This document shows positions 54,447-63,016 of a stretch of 64,000 bases of DNA, one piece after another (within the stretch, counting starts at the first letter, position 1; every line of letters starts with the position of its first letter). Position numbers and translations under genes: made by a program. Under the pieces are notes generated by a model. It ran no database searches and was not told where the DNA came from. It worked only from the letters and a program-made list of their open reading frames with translations. Source of the stretch: Marinospirillum alkaliphilum DSM 21637 (GTDB lineage: Bacteria; Pseudomonadota; Gammaproteobacteria; Pseudomonadales; Halomonadaceae); the NCBI RefSeq assembly GCF_900119735.1, contig NZ_FPJW01000008.1, forward strand, positions 1 to 64,000. The letters are read 5' to 3'.

Positions 54447-55280
54447 ATGAGCAGCCTTAATGACGTTGAAAAGCGCTATCTTGAAAAGCTCCTTGGAATG
54501 CAAAGTGGCTATGTATTGGACTACTCTGATGCAACATTCGGTGAATTTTTCAATCGTCATGAAATTAACATTCACGGTCCTGAATACCAGACTTATGGCA
54601 CATCAAAAGCCAAGAAGATACGGGCATTTTGGGAGCATGAGTCAGACGCGCTGGTCAGCAGAGTACTGAGTGAAATGCTGGATGCTTATGAGGCAGATTA
54701 TGACCTGAATAACCGTGATATGGATGCTCCCATTCTCAAAAAAGCTCGGGAGATTATTGCACGACTATCAGGCATGCCTACATCCTCAGTATTACCCAAA
54801 ACCATTGATGACTTTCTTCATAACGAATTTACAATACCCAACATCCGTAAGCTCCCTATTGAAGCGATGGCTGTCTCGATCATAGAAGGCCGACTCAGCG
54901 AGGCTCGGAAAACTATGGAGGCAGGCGCTTATCTTTCTACGATATTCCTGTGTGGCAGTGTATTGGAAGCTGTGCTACTTGGAGCAGCGCAGAAATTTCC
55001 CGCGCGTTTCAATCAGGCTTTAGCTTGTCCAAAGACGGTCGGAGGTAATGCAAAGCGTTTTCATGACTGGAGTCTTGCTCAGTTTATAGATGTTGCGTGT
55101 GAGGTTGGCCTGTTGAAACCTGATGTAAAGAAGTTCAGTCATGGGCTTCGGGATTTTCGTAATTATATCCATCCATATGAACAGATGTCGTCAGGGTTTT
55201 CGCCTGATGAGCATACTGCGAAAGTTTGTTTTCAGGTGCTTAAAGCAGCACTTGCGAGTGTTGCAGGGGAAAGGTCGTGA
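54447..55280 (+). CDS. HEPN-motif protein, possible abortive-infection type
   Basis: A 277-residue soluble protein that I do not recognise as a named family. Two parts can be seen. The N-terminal part (about 1-85; RYLEKLLGMQSGYVLDYSDA and TSKAKKIRAFWEHESDALVS) resembles N-terminal modules of proteins annotated as abortive infection. The C-terminal part (about 150-270) carries R235-x6-H242 in GLRDFRNYIHPYEQ, the RX4-6H pattern of HEPN ribonucleases, with a preceding helix AGAYLSTIFLCGSVLEAVLL. It is more AT-rich than its neighbours. The stop overlaps the rhuM GTG start (GTGA), so the two are translated together. RNase activity is an inference from motif alone. Confidence 0.6.
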   Translation: MSSLNDVEKRYLEKLLGMQSGYVLDYSDATFGEFFNRHEINIHGPEYQTYGTSKAKKIRAFWEHESDALVSRVLSEMLDAYEADYDLNNRDMDAPILKKAREIIARLSGMPTSSVLPKTIDDFLHNEFTIPNIRKLPIEAMAVSIIEGRLSEARKTMEAGAYLSTIFLCGSVLEAVLLGAAQKFPARFNQALACPKTVGGNAKRFHDWSLAQFIDVACEVGLLKPDVKKFSHGLRDFRNYIHPYEQMSSGFSPDEHTAKVCFQVLKAALASVAGERS

Positions 55281-56287
55281 GTGAGTTGATCCTCTATATT
55301 ACAGATGATGGCCGAACCCAACTACACCTTCGAGTGGACAGTGAAAGTATCTGGCTCAGCCAGCTGGAAATAGCTGAGTTGTTCCAGACCACCAAGCAGA
55401 ATGTTTCTCTTCACGCCAGAAATATATTCGAGGACAAAGAGTTAGACCCCAGGGTAACTGTCAAGGAATCCTTGACAGTTCAATCCGAGGGTAACCGCCA
55501 GGTCAAGCGGAAGATCAGTTACTACAACCTCGACCTGATCCTGGCTATCGGCTATCGCGTGCGCTCAACTCGCGGCATGCAGTTTCGTCAATGGGCCAGC
55601 ACCCATCTTAAGGAGTTTCTGCTTAAGGGCTTCGTGATGGATGACGAACGCCTTAAGAACCCCGGTGGTTGGGATTATTTTGATGAGCTGCTGGAGCGTA
55701 TCCGAGACATACGGGCCTCGGAGAAGCGTTTCTATCAGAAGGTTCGCGATCTGTTTGCCCTTAGTTCGGATTACCAGGCCCGGGAGCGAGAGACGGCCCA
55801 GTTCTTTGCCGAGGTACAGAACAAGCTGTTATATGCCACCACCGGATACACCGCTGCTGAGCTGATCCTGAAGCGCTCGGACTCCAACCAACCTAACATG
55901 GCATTGACCAGTTGGAGCGGTTCAAGGGTACGGAAGCAGGATGTCATCGTGGCTAAGAATTATCTTACGGCTGACGAGATCGACACACTCAACCGGCTGG
56001 TGGTGATCTTCCTGGAGCAAGCGGAGCTGCGGGTTAAGCAGCAGAAAGAGCTGACCCTGGACTTCTGGCGCAAAAACGTCGACAAGATGCTGGCATTCAA
56101 TGATCAACCCATTCTTGCAGGTGCAGGCTCAGTCAGCCGCGAGAACATGGAACGGATCGCCCGTGAACGTTATGAGGCTTTCGACCAGAAGCGGCGCATT
56201 GCGGAGGCTCAAGCCGCCGATGCCGCTGATCTGAAGGAAATCGAACAGCTGGAGCAAGACCTCAAACACAAGGGCAAGAAGCCTTGA
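55277..56287 (+). CDS. rhuM: RhuM family protein
   Basis: A 336-residue RhuM protein (PF13310), a family named from a Salmonella pathogenicity island and found widely in mobile and defence-rich regions; its biochemical function is unknown. The N-terminal part has a helix-turn-helix-like WLSQLEIAELFQTTKQNVSL and the family core ISYYNLDLILAIGYRVRSTR followed by GMQFRQWASTHLKEFLLKGF. The middle has FYQKVRDLFALSSDYQ, and the C terminus is a charged coiled coil (AEAQAADAADLKEIEQLEQD). The start is GTG with AAAGG upstream, overlapping the HEPN stop. A 25-base palindrome lies inside the gene at 55456-55480. It converges on trmA. Confidence 0.88.
   Translation: MSELILYITDDGRTQLHLRVDSESIWLSQLEIAELFQTTKQNVSLHARNIFEDKELDPRVTVKESLTVQSEGNRQVKRKISYYNLDLILAIGYRVRSTRGMQFRQWASTHLKEFLLKGFVMDDERLKNPGGWDYFDELLERIRDIRASEKRFYQKVRDLFALSSDYQARERETAQFFAEVQNKLLYATTGYTAAELILKRSDSNQPNMALTSWSGSRVRKQDVIVAKNYLTADEIDTLNRLVVIFLEQAELRVKQQKELTLDFWRKNVDKMLAFNDQPILAGAGSVSRENMERIARERYEAFDQKRRIAEAQAADAADLKEIEQLEQDLKHKGKKP
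55456..55480. repeat. 25-bp near-perfect palindrome inside rhuM
   Basis: AACTGTCAAGGA at 55456-55467 and TCCTTGACAGTT at 55469-55480 are exact reverse complements around a single central A. It encodes about residues 61-68 (TVKESLTV) of RhuM. It could be a protein-binding site or an mRNA hairpin; the coding role alone does not explain the symmetry. Confidence 0.8.
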
Positions 56288-56304
56288 CGGATATTGCATA
56301 ATGA

Positions 56305-57423
56305 TCAGGCCTCTTTAACCAGATACACCCCGCACTCGGCATGATGGGTGTAAGGGAACTGGTCAAAAAAGGCAAAGCGTTCCACCCGGTGTGTGCGGGT
56401 CAGGGTGTTGAGGTTGTCCGCCAGGGTATCCGGGTTGCAGGAGATGTAAAGAATTCGCTCAAAGCGCTGTACCTGTGCCAGGGTGGCGGCATCCAGACCG
56501 GCCCGGGGTGGGTCAACCAGCACCGTGGAAAAATCGTAATCCTGCAGTTCAAATTTTATCGCTTCTGCAGATGTGGGGTTGTCCAGTGCCACAGAAAAGT
56601 CTTCTGCTGCCATGCGCTCAATGCGGACATTGCTGATGTTGTTGGCGGTGATGTTGTACTGGGCGGCAGCCACCGAAGTGCGGCTGATTTCGGTGCCCAG
56701 CACCCGGCGGAAGTTGGGTGCCAGTGCCAGGGTGAAGTTGCCATTGCCGCAATAAAGCTCCACCAGATCTCGTGGTGTTTCATCGGTTGTCGGGCGCGAG
56801 GCATCGAGTGCCCATTCCAGCATCTTCTGGCCCATCCAGGGGTTGGGCTGGGTGAAACTGCCTTCCACCTGTTTGTAGGTCAGTGAGCGTCCGTTGACCT
56901 GCAGGGTTTCCAGTACAAAATCCTGCTGTAACACCCGCTTCTGCCCCCGCGAACGCCCGATCAGCATCACGCCCAGCTGTTGTTGCAGTTCACGTGCCGC
57001 AGTTTCCCATGCATCATCCAACGGGCGGTGGTAAATCAGGGTGATCAGCACCTGGTTGGACAGGGTAGTGAGGAACTCCACCTGAAACAGTTTGCGTCGC
57101 AGCAGTGGCTGGTCCCGAATGGAATCCAGCAACAGCGGCATCAGGCGATTGATGGCTGTGCCTGCCACCGGGTATTGATCCATGCGCACCAGCGTGCGGT
57201 CTTTTTTCGGATCTTCACCGACCTCAAACATCACATAAAACAGGTCTTCCCCTTCATGCCAGATGCGAAATTCAGTGCGCAGTCGGTAGTGACTGGGTGG
57301 TGAGGCAAACACTTCCAGTTCCGGAGGCTGGAACTGGGCAAACTGCTGGCGCAGACGCTCAGCCTTGTTTGCCAGTTGCTGGTCATAAAGTGCGGGATTC
57401 ACCTGCGGCAGGGTGGATGACAT
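56305..57423 (-). CDS. trmA: tRNA (uracil-5-)-methyltransferase TrmA
   Basis: A 372-residue SAM-dependent enzyme making m5U54 in the T-loop of tRNA. The N-terminal region (FASPPSHYRLRTEFRIWHEG) and the RNA-binding middle are those of TrmA. The SAM site is DLVELYCGNGNFTLAL, the catalytic Cys is in RILYISCNPDTLADNL, and DPPRAGLD supplies another core motif. QVEGSFTQPNPWMGQKML matches TrmA and excludes RlmC/RlmD by length. It converges on rhuM with 17 bases between and lies 30 bases downstream of murI on the same strand. Confidence 0.96.
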   Translation of the reverse strand: MSSTLPQVNPALYDQQLANKAERLRQQFAQFQPPELEVFASPPSHYRLRTEFRIWHEGEDLFYVMFEVGEDPKKDRTLVRMDQYPVAGTAINRLMPLLLDSIRDQPLLRRKLFQVEFLTTLSNQVLITLIYHRPLDDAWETAARELQQQLGVMLIGRSRGQKRVLQQDFVLETLQVNGRSLTYKQVEGSFTQPNPWMGQKMLEWALDASRPTTDETPRDLVELYCGNGNFTLALAPNFRRVLGTEISRTSVAAAQYNITANNISNVRIERMAAEDFSVALDNPTSAEAIKFELQDYDFSTVLVDPPRAGLDAATLAQVQRFERILYISCNPDTLADNLNTLTRTHRVERFAFFDQFPYTHHAECGVYLVKEA

Positions 57424-57453
57424 AAGTGGTTGTGATCTCTTGCAGAAGGAATG

Positions 57454-58416
57454 TCAGGTATGGGGTTCAGTCAGGTCGGCAGCGACTGGCTGCAGGGTCT
57501 GTTCAGGCAGTAGCTGCACCTGATCAAAACCAAAACGTTGCAGGGATGTCGGCAGTTGGCTGTCAGCAGGCAGTGGTGCTGTCAGCCAGCAGTTGCGCTG
57601 AAAGCTGTCCGGGCAGCAGGGATGGGCATGACCGGCATCCTGTAACAGGTGCAGCACCCGCCGGGCAATCGCAGCCCCTGAGTCGATCCATTGCCAGTGC
57701 GGGGCTCCGGCTGCTTCCGCCACACGCGCCAGTTGTGTTTGCAGCAACGGAAAATGCGTGCAACCCAGCACCAGGGTATCGAGTCGTGGTTCTGCCAATA
57801 GCGGTTGCAGGATGTCCAGCAAGGCTTCATCAGCAACTTCATCACCGGCCAGATGTTTTTCAGCCAGTTGCACCAGTTGATTGCTGCCGACCTTCAACAC
57901 GGTGCAGTCAGCAGCAAACTCATCAATCAATTGCTGGGTGTAGGGGCGGCTGATGGTGCCTTGGGTGGCCAGCAATGCAATGTGACCACTGCGGGTCATC
58001 AGGGCTGCCGGTTTGATGGCAGGTACCACACCCACCACCGGGATGTTGCACCACTGGCGCAGCTCATTCAGCGCCACAGTGCTGGCGGTATTGCAGGCCA
58101 GCACCAACAGGCAAGGCTGGACTTGGCTCAACAGTGCCCGGATCACCGTCTGAACCCGTTGTTTTAACCAGGTGTCACTTTTTAAACCATAAGGAAAAGC
58201 GCCGTTGTCACAGGCATACACCAGCGGCAGGTCGGGCATGCGATCCCGCAGTGCCTGCACAATCGACAGGCCACCCACACCCGAATCAAACACCAGAATC
58301 GGGCCGGGTAAATGACCTGCGCGGTTTTGCGCATCAGTGGCTGAGTGTGAATCTGTACTGGGAGCTGGACAGGTGTTCAAGGAGCAAGCCTGGGTTTTAC
58401 CGGATGAAGGCTGCAT
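57454..58416 (-). CDS. murI: Glutamate racemase
   Basis: A 320-residue racemase supplying D-glutamate for peptidoglycan. Catalytic cysteines lie in VLACNTASTVALN and LVLGCTHFPLL; the Asp-Ser pair D44-S45 in VFDSGVGGLSIV begins the catalytic domain. The family usually starts close to this motif, so about 38 N-terminal residues are extra. The ATG at 58414-58416 has AAGG at six bases and both sit in a perfect 12-base inverted repeat. A TTG at codon 13 is the only other in-frame start I see. It is downstream of the RND gene by 29 bases. Confidence 0.93.
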   Translation of the reverse strand: MQPSSGKTQACSLNTCPAPSTDSHSATDAQNRAGHLPGPILVFDSGVGGLSIVQALRDRMPDLPLVYACDNGAFPYGLKSDTWLKQRVQTVIRALLSQVQPCLLVLACNTASTVALNELRQWCNIPVVGVVPAIKPAALMTRSGHIALLATQGTISRPYTQQLIDEFAADCTVLKVGSNQLVQLAEKHLAGDEVADEALLDILQPLLAEPRLDTLVLGCTHFPLLQTQLARVAEAAGAPHWQWIDSGAAIARRVLHLLQDAGHAHPCCPDSFQRNCWLTAPLPADSQLPTSLQRFGFDQVQLLPEQTLQPVAADLTEPHT

Positions 58417-58433
58417 TTTACGCCTTCATCCGG
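58400..58433 (-). repeat. 12-bp perfect inverted repeat enclosing the murI start codon
   Basis: CCGGATGAAGGC at 58400-58411 and GCCTTCATCCGG at 58422-58433 pair perfectly around a 10-base loop. Read as mRNA on the minus strand, the ribosome-binding AAGG is in the first arm and the AUG in the loop, so folding would hide the start site. There is no U-run after it, so it is not a standard terminator for the RND gene. Confidence 0.7.
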
Positions 58434-58445
58434 CTGTCTACAAAC

Positions 58446-60767
58446 TCAGGCCTTGCTCGGGTCTTTTAACAGGTAACGGGCAAAGGCTGGCAGTAACCAC
58501 AGGGCACCAATCATGTTCCACAGGAACATAAAGGTCAGCAGGATGCCCATGTCGGCCTGGAACTTGATCGGTGAGAAGACCCAGGTGCCCACGCCGATGG
58601 CCAGTGTCAGGCCAGTGAAACTGACCGCTTTACCAGTGGAGCGCAGGGTGTGGTAATAGGCATCCTGCAGGTTTTCACCTTCACGCAGGTACTGGCGTAG
58701 TCGCGAGTAGATGTAAATGCCGTAGTCCACGCCTATGCCGACCCCGAGGGCAATCACCGGCAGGGTGGCGACCTTCACACCAATGCCCAGTTGGGCCATC
58801 AGCGCCTGACACAGTACCGAGGTCAGTCCCAGTGGTGCCACAATACAGATCACCGCACGCCAGGAGCGGAAGGTGATGAACACCAGTGCGGCCACTACGG
58901 CATAAACAAAAATCAGCATGAAGGTTTGCGCACGGGCAATTTCTTCGTTGGTGGCGGCTTCAATCCCGGCGCTGCCTGCTGCCAGCATGAAACGGGCATG
59001 TTCGGAGTTGTTTTCCGCCGCAAAGGCTTCCACGGCACGGGTCACCCGCACCAGAGTGTCCGCCTTGTGATCTTCCAGATACAGAATCACCGGTAGCAGG
59101 TCACACTGGTTATTGATCATGCCGGCCGGCAGGTTGCTCATGGCCTGATTCAGTACAAACTGGTTGCGGGACAGGGTTTCCCACTTCAGGTTGCCTTCGT
59201 TGAAACCGGCAATCACCCGTTTGGTGATGTAGGCCGGTGACATGCTACCCTGCACCCCTTCCACATTGCGCATCTGCCATTCGAGGCGATCCACTGCTTC
59301 CAGTGCTTCATAACTGACACAAGCCTGCTCGGGTGTTTCCACCATCACCACCAGCACATCCGCACTGGTCGCATAGTTGCGGGTGATGTAGGCATTGTCG
59401 AGGTTGTAGCGTGAGTCCGGGCGCAGTTCAGGGGCGCCTTCATCCAGGTCACCGATCTGCAGGTTGGTGCTGCCGACAAAACCCATGACACCCAGCAGCA
59501 GGGCGGCCAGCAGTGACCAGGGTGCTACGGACTTGTGACTGAAAAAGGATACCCGGTGCCACAGCTCGGAGGTTTCCTGACGCTTGCGTTCGGCACGAAT
59601 CACACTGGTTTTGCCAACGCCAAGATAAGACATCAGCAGCGGTAACAGCACCAGGTTGGTCAGAATGATCACTGCCACACCCAGTGCGGCGGCAATGGCC
59701 AGTTCCTGAATCACCTGAATGTCAATGAACAGCAGGGTCATGAAACCGATGGCATCGGATACCAGTGCCAGAATCCCGGCCACATACAGGCCACGGAATG
59801 CCAGTCGGGCAGCGGTCAGGCGATCATGGCCATGAGAAGCCTCGATGGCCATGGCGTTGATCACCTGTACCCCATGCGATACAGCAATGGCAAACACCAG
59901 AAAAGGCACCAGCATCGAATAGGGATCCAGCCCGTAGCCCATCAGCTTTAACAGGCCCAGCTGCCAGATCACCGCAATCACCGAGCAGACCAGTGGAATG
60001 ATCGAACTCTTGAAACAGCGGGAATAAAGGAACAGCAGCACAAAGGTGATGCCCAGTGCAATCACGAAAAAGAAGGCAACCTGAGTGGCACCATCAATCA
60101 GATCACCGACCAGCTTGGCGAAACCGATGATGCGAATGTCAAATTGCTCATCACTCAGCGCAGCACGGATGTCTTCCAGTGCGTGGGAAAAGGCTTGATA
60201 GTCCAGTGGTTGACCGTCAACACTGTCCACCAGTGGTGCCAGCACAATGGTGGAACGGAAGTCGTTGGCGATCAGAATGCCGACCTGACCGGACTTCAGC
60301 ACGTTTTCACGCAGCGTATCCAGGCTTTCCTGACTGGCATCATAGGTGTCCGGAATCACCGTGCCACCTTCAAAACCTTCTTCGGTCACCTGGGTCCAGC
60401 GCACGGCCGGGTCCCAGAGTGAGCGAACGGCCGACTGATCCACACCTGGCAGGAAGCGCACTTCGTCGTACACCTGCTGCAGCCGTTCCATGTATTCGGC
60501 GGTGAAAATGTCCTGTGACGGGTCTTTCACCGTCACTGCCAGGCGTACAGCGTTGCCCAGTCCGCGCAGGTCGTTCTGCCGCTCCATGAAGTTTTCAATG
60601 TAGGGGTGCGACAGCGGAATCAGTTTTTCAAAACTGGCTTCCGGTTTGACCTGCAGCGCCTGGCTGCCAAGAAATACGGTCACCAACAGGAAAAAAATCA
60701 GCCACAGCGGACGCCAGTTGAAAAACAGGTTTTCAATGGCAGGGGCTTTTGTGTGAGTTGTATTCAT
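58446..60767 (-). CDS. RND/MMPL-family transporter
   Basis: A 773-residue membrane protein with two sets of helices and two large periplasmic loops, the MMPL/RND-superfamily plan. The N-terminal helix (WRPLWLIFFLLVTVFLGSQA) is followed by loop 1 (FMERQNDLRGLGNAVRLAVT), the TM4 region VLLFLYSRCFKSSIIPLVCS, LALVSDAIGFMTLLFIDIQV, and the second-half TM10 region VIALGVGIGVDYGIYIYSR, which carries the expected Asp. AAGGA before the ATG supports the start. The secreted YCF48-like gene lies 12 bases upstream and is probably a partner. Family members of this size often move lipids or hydrophobic molecules; the cargo is unknown. Confidence 0.9.
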   Translation of the reverse strand: MNTTHTKAPAIENLFFNWRPLWLIFFLLVTVFLGSQALQVKPEASFEKLIPLSHPYIENFMERQNDLRGLGNAVRLAVTVKDPSQDIFTAEYMERLQQVYDEVRFLPGVDQSAVRSLWDPAVRWTQVTEEGFEGGTVIPDTYDASQESLDTLRENVLKSGQVGILIANDFRSTIVLAPLVDSVDGQPLDYQAFSHALEDIRAALSDEQFDIRIIGFAKLVGDLIDGATQVAFFFVIALGITFVLLFLYSRCFKSSIIPLVCSVIAVIWQLGLLKLMGYGLDPYSMLVPFLVFAIAVSHGVQVINAMAIEASHGHDRLTAARLAFRGLYVAGILALVSDAIGFMTLLFIDIQVIQELAIAAALGVAVIILTNLVLLPLLMSYLGVGKTSVIRAERKRQETSELWHRVSFFSHKSVAPWSLLAALLLGVMGFVGSTNLQIGDLDEGAPELRPDSRYNLDNAYITRNYATSADVLVVMVETPEQACVSYEALEAVDRLEWQMRNVEGVQGSMSPAYITKRVIAGFNEGNLKWETLSRNQFVLNQAMSNLPAGMINNQCDLLPVILYLEDHKADTLVRVTRAVEAFAAENNSEHARFMLAAGSAGIEAATNEEIARAQTFMLIFVYAVVAALVFITFRSWRAVICIVAPLGLTSVLCQALMAQLGIGVKVATLPVIALGVGIGVDYGIYIYSRLRQYLREGENLQDAYYHTLRSTGKAVSFTGLTLAIGVGTWVFSPIKFQADMGILLTFMFLWNMIGALWLLPAFARYLLKDPSKA

Positions 60768-60779
60768 TATTCCTTGCCC

Positions 60780-61754
60780 TCAGCGGTGGTTGGTTTCAGA
60801 CAGTGGCAGGGTATGAATACCACCACGACCCACTGCAATCAGGTCCTGCCCCTGACGGGCTACCGCCAGCAGGGAGTTGCGTCCTGGCAGGGTGAATACC
60901 TGAAGCTGATCTGCATGACCCAGCAGATATTCACCATTTTGTCCGACCACCAGCAGGCGGCCGTCATCCAGCGCCAGACCGCCATTCAGGGTCTGTTCGC
61001 CATCATGATCCAGTGCTTGCCAGGAATCGCCAGCATCACGGCTGATGAACAGGTTGCCTCTCAGACCTGTAGCCACCAGGTCACCGGCAGGTGTGGCAAA
61101 AAGCCCAAACAGGGAGCCATCGTAATCCAGCGGTAGCTGCTCCCAGCTTGCACCCTGGTCGATAGAGCGGAATAACATGCCGCGTTCTCCGGCAATGAAC
61201 AGGCGGTTCGCGGTATCCCGAATGATTGCATTGTTGTGATACTCTTCGGGATTGGGCAGTTCATCACCCAGGAAAGTCCAGCTGTCGCCACCGTCTTCGG
61301 TCATCAACAGCAGGTTGTAACCTCCGACCACAAAACCAGTGGTTTCGGACAGGAACTGGATGCCCAGCAGAGGCGACTCTTCTGTTTCGTGGTGCACCAG
61401 CTCCCAGCTGACACCGGCATCGGTGGTGCGCAGAATGATGGCTTCATGGCCCACGGCAAAACCCAGTTCCGCGGTGGCAAAGTGCACGGCAGTCAGGTGA
61501 GCTATCACCGGCACCTGTGCCTGTTGCCAGGGTTGACCGGGATCACGGTAGATGATGTGTCCGCGTTCACCGACAGCCACCAGCCTCTGGCCGGCAGTTG
61601 TGATATCCAGTAACAATGATTGACTGGCACGATCAGATTGAAAGGCTTCACGCACCAGGCGAGAGTCAGCCTGCAAACCTGCCGAAAGGAGTAACAGGAT
61701 CGGCAGCAGGCAGGTCAGAAAAAAACAGGGTTTAAAACGCATAACGGGCTGCAT
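60780..61754 (-). CDS. Exported YCF48/BNR-repeat beta-propeller protein
   Basis: A 324-residue protein with a signal peptide (CFFLTCLLPILLLLSAG, about 9-25) and a beta-propeller built from YCF48-like repeats. Four Asp-box patterns are seen: TTDAGVSWELV, TEDGGDSWTFL, SIDQGASWEQL and SRDAGDSWQAL. The start at 61754 is decided by GGAG six bases upstream; other in-frame starts lie before it. It immediately precedes the RND gene and is likely exported to the periplasm as its accessory. Similarity to the photosystem II factor YCF48 concerns the fold, not the function. Confidence 0.87.
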   Translation of the reverse strand: MQPVMRFKPCFFLTCLLPILLLLSAGLQADSRLVREAFQSDRASQSLLLDITTAGQRLVAVGERGHIIYRDPGQPWQQAQVPVIAHLTAVHFATAELGFAVGHEAIILRTTDAGVSWELVHHETEESPLLGIQFLSETTGFVVGGYNLLLMTEDGGDSWTFLGDELPNPEEYHNNAIIRDTANRLFIAGERGMLFRSIDQGASWEQLPLDYDGSLFGLFATPAGDLVATGLRGNLFISRDAGDSWQALDHDGEQTLNGGLALDDGRLLVVGQNGEYLLGHADQLQVFTLPGRNSLLAVARQGQDLIAVGRGGIHTLPLSETNHR

Positions 61755-61932
61755 GGACGACTCCATTGTTTTTATGTGCCAGCTTTTTGCCAACTCTAGC
61801 ATCAAGAAAGGCTCCAGACAAACGCTTGTTTAAATTCTTTGCTGGCTCATGTGTGGGGTAATACTCAAGGGCACTTGCCTTGTAGTAATCTTGCAGTAGT
61901 TTAAGAAAGGTATTTTGAATCAAGGGAATATA
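61755..61932. other. Divergent intergenic region YCF48-RND / lpxR
   Basis: 178 AT-rich bases between the YCF48-like gene (leftward) and lpxR (rightward). No gene is supported. Promoters for both must lie here, but no clean -35/-10 set is visible; TTGCCT and TTGCAG hexamers at about 61877 and 61890 have poor partners. Confidence 0.4.
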
Positions 61933-62934
61933 ATGAAAATCAGTTGGAAGGCTGCTTTTGTTCCGAGTGTGTTGTGGCTGGTGTTTCAAGCTGCAGGCGC
62001 AATGGCTGGAGAGAGTGGAATCATCAGTTTACAGGTGGAAAATGATGGTGTGGTGGAACTGGACCGACACTATACCCATGGCATGCAGATCAGTTACTTT
62101 CCGTTGTCAGAACCGCCGGGATGGGTTGTGAACAGCCTGTTGGCCGTAGGTCTGGACCCTGATGATGGTGAGCTGGCGGTGGAGTATGCATTGGGTCACA
62201 CCATCTTTACGCCAGCAGATTTTGAAAACCCGGACCCTCAGCCCGATCAGCGCCCCTGGGCTGGCCACACCTATGCCAGCTTTGCAATCATTCGTAAGCC
62301 GGAAAATCGTCAGGCCCTGTTTCAGACCGGTGACAAGATAAAACTGACGCTGGGGCATGTCGGGCCGGACTCAGGTGCTGCCAGTGCTCAAAAACGAATG
62401 CATGCCTTGATAGGCTCTGCCGAACCAAAGGGCTGGCAGCACCAGATCGGTAATGAGACAACACTTAACCTGCATTACTTCCGTAAATGGATGTATTACC
62501 AGCAAACCTATGCTGGCCGGGATATTGAGTTGGCACCCATGCTGGGTGTGGCGCTGGGTAGTCCCTACACCTATGCCACAACAGGGTTGAGCTGGCGTTG
62601 GGGTGCTGATTTGCAGCGTGATTTTGGTCCGCCTTCCATTCAGCCCAACTATCCGGGATCAGGTTATTTTTTGCCGGGCACACCCTGGAACTGGTACCTG
62701 ATGGCGGGGGTGGAATACCGCCATGTAGTCTATAACCTGTTCCTGGATGGCCCGGTGTTTCGTGATGGACCCAGTGTTAACAAATACAGTGATGTTGCAG
62801 ACCTTTTTGTCGGTGCTGCCATCAGTTACAAAAAAGTCCGTTTTAACTACATGACAGTGTATCGTTCGAAGGAGTTTCGAGGACAGGAAGAGCGGGATAT
62901 TTTCGGATCACTCAACCTGTCCTTTTATTTCTGA
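61933..62934 (+). CDS. LpxR-family outer-membrane lipid A deacylase
   Basis: A 333-residue outer-membrane protein with a signal peptide (SVLWLVFQAAGAMA). N37-D38 in LQVENDGVVE correspond to the active-site Asn-Asp of Salmonella LpxR; TLGHVGPDSGAASAQKRMH ends with H157, which fits the catalytic histidine. The protein ends in F, as outer-membrane barrels do. LpxR removes the 3'-acyloxyacyl group from lipid A. AAGGG before ATG 61933 sets the start over a TTG. A lipid-related exporter lies next door, but no direct connection is shown. Confidence 0.88.
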   Translation: MKISWKAAFVPSVLWLVFQAAGAMAGESGIISLQVENDGVVELDRHYTHGMQISYFPLSEPPGWVVNSLLAVGLDPDDGELAVEYALGHTIFTPADFENPDPQPDQRPWAGHTYASFAIIRKPENRQALFQTGDKIKLTLGHVGPDSGAASAQKRMHALIGSAEPKGWQHQIGNETTLNLHYFRKWMYYQQTYAGRDIELAPMLGVALGSPYTYATTGLSWRWGADLQRDFGPPSIQPNYPGSGYFLPGTPWNWYLMAGVEYRHVVYNLFLDGPVFRDGPSVNKYSDVADLFVGAAISYKKVRFNYMTVYRSKEFRGQEERDIFGSLNLSFYF

Positions 62935-63016
62935 AAAACCTGGAGGCTATCCAGGGAACCTCGGGTTAATGCGATAAGCGCAGTATGGCCAGGTGTAATG
63001 GTTACTCAGAGGGCTA

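Noticed and set aside
54250-54450. 66-residue plus-strand frame in the gap before the HEPN gene
   Set aside because: Non-ATG start, no ribosome-binding site, no recognisable similarity; it ends exactly where the HEPN gene begins.
53955-54575. 206-residue minus-strand frame over batD end, intergenic gap and HEPN start, partly hydrophobic
   Set aside because: It overlaps two supported genes on the other strand, shows no family motif and no ribosome-binding site. The hydrophobic run is most likely a by-product of AT-rich DNA.
62940-62957. CCTGGA / TCCAGG hairpin after the lpxR stop
   Set aside because: Six-base stem without a following T-run; may weakly assist termination but is not supportable.
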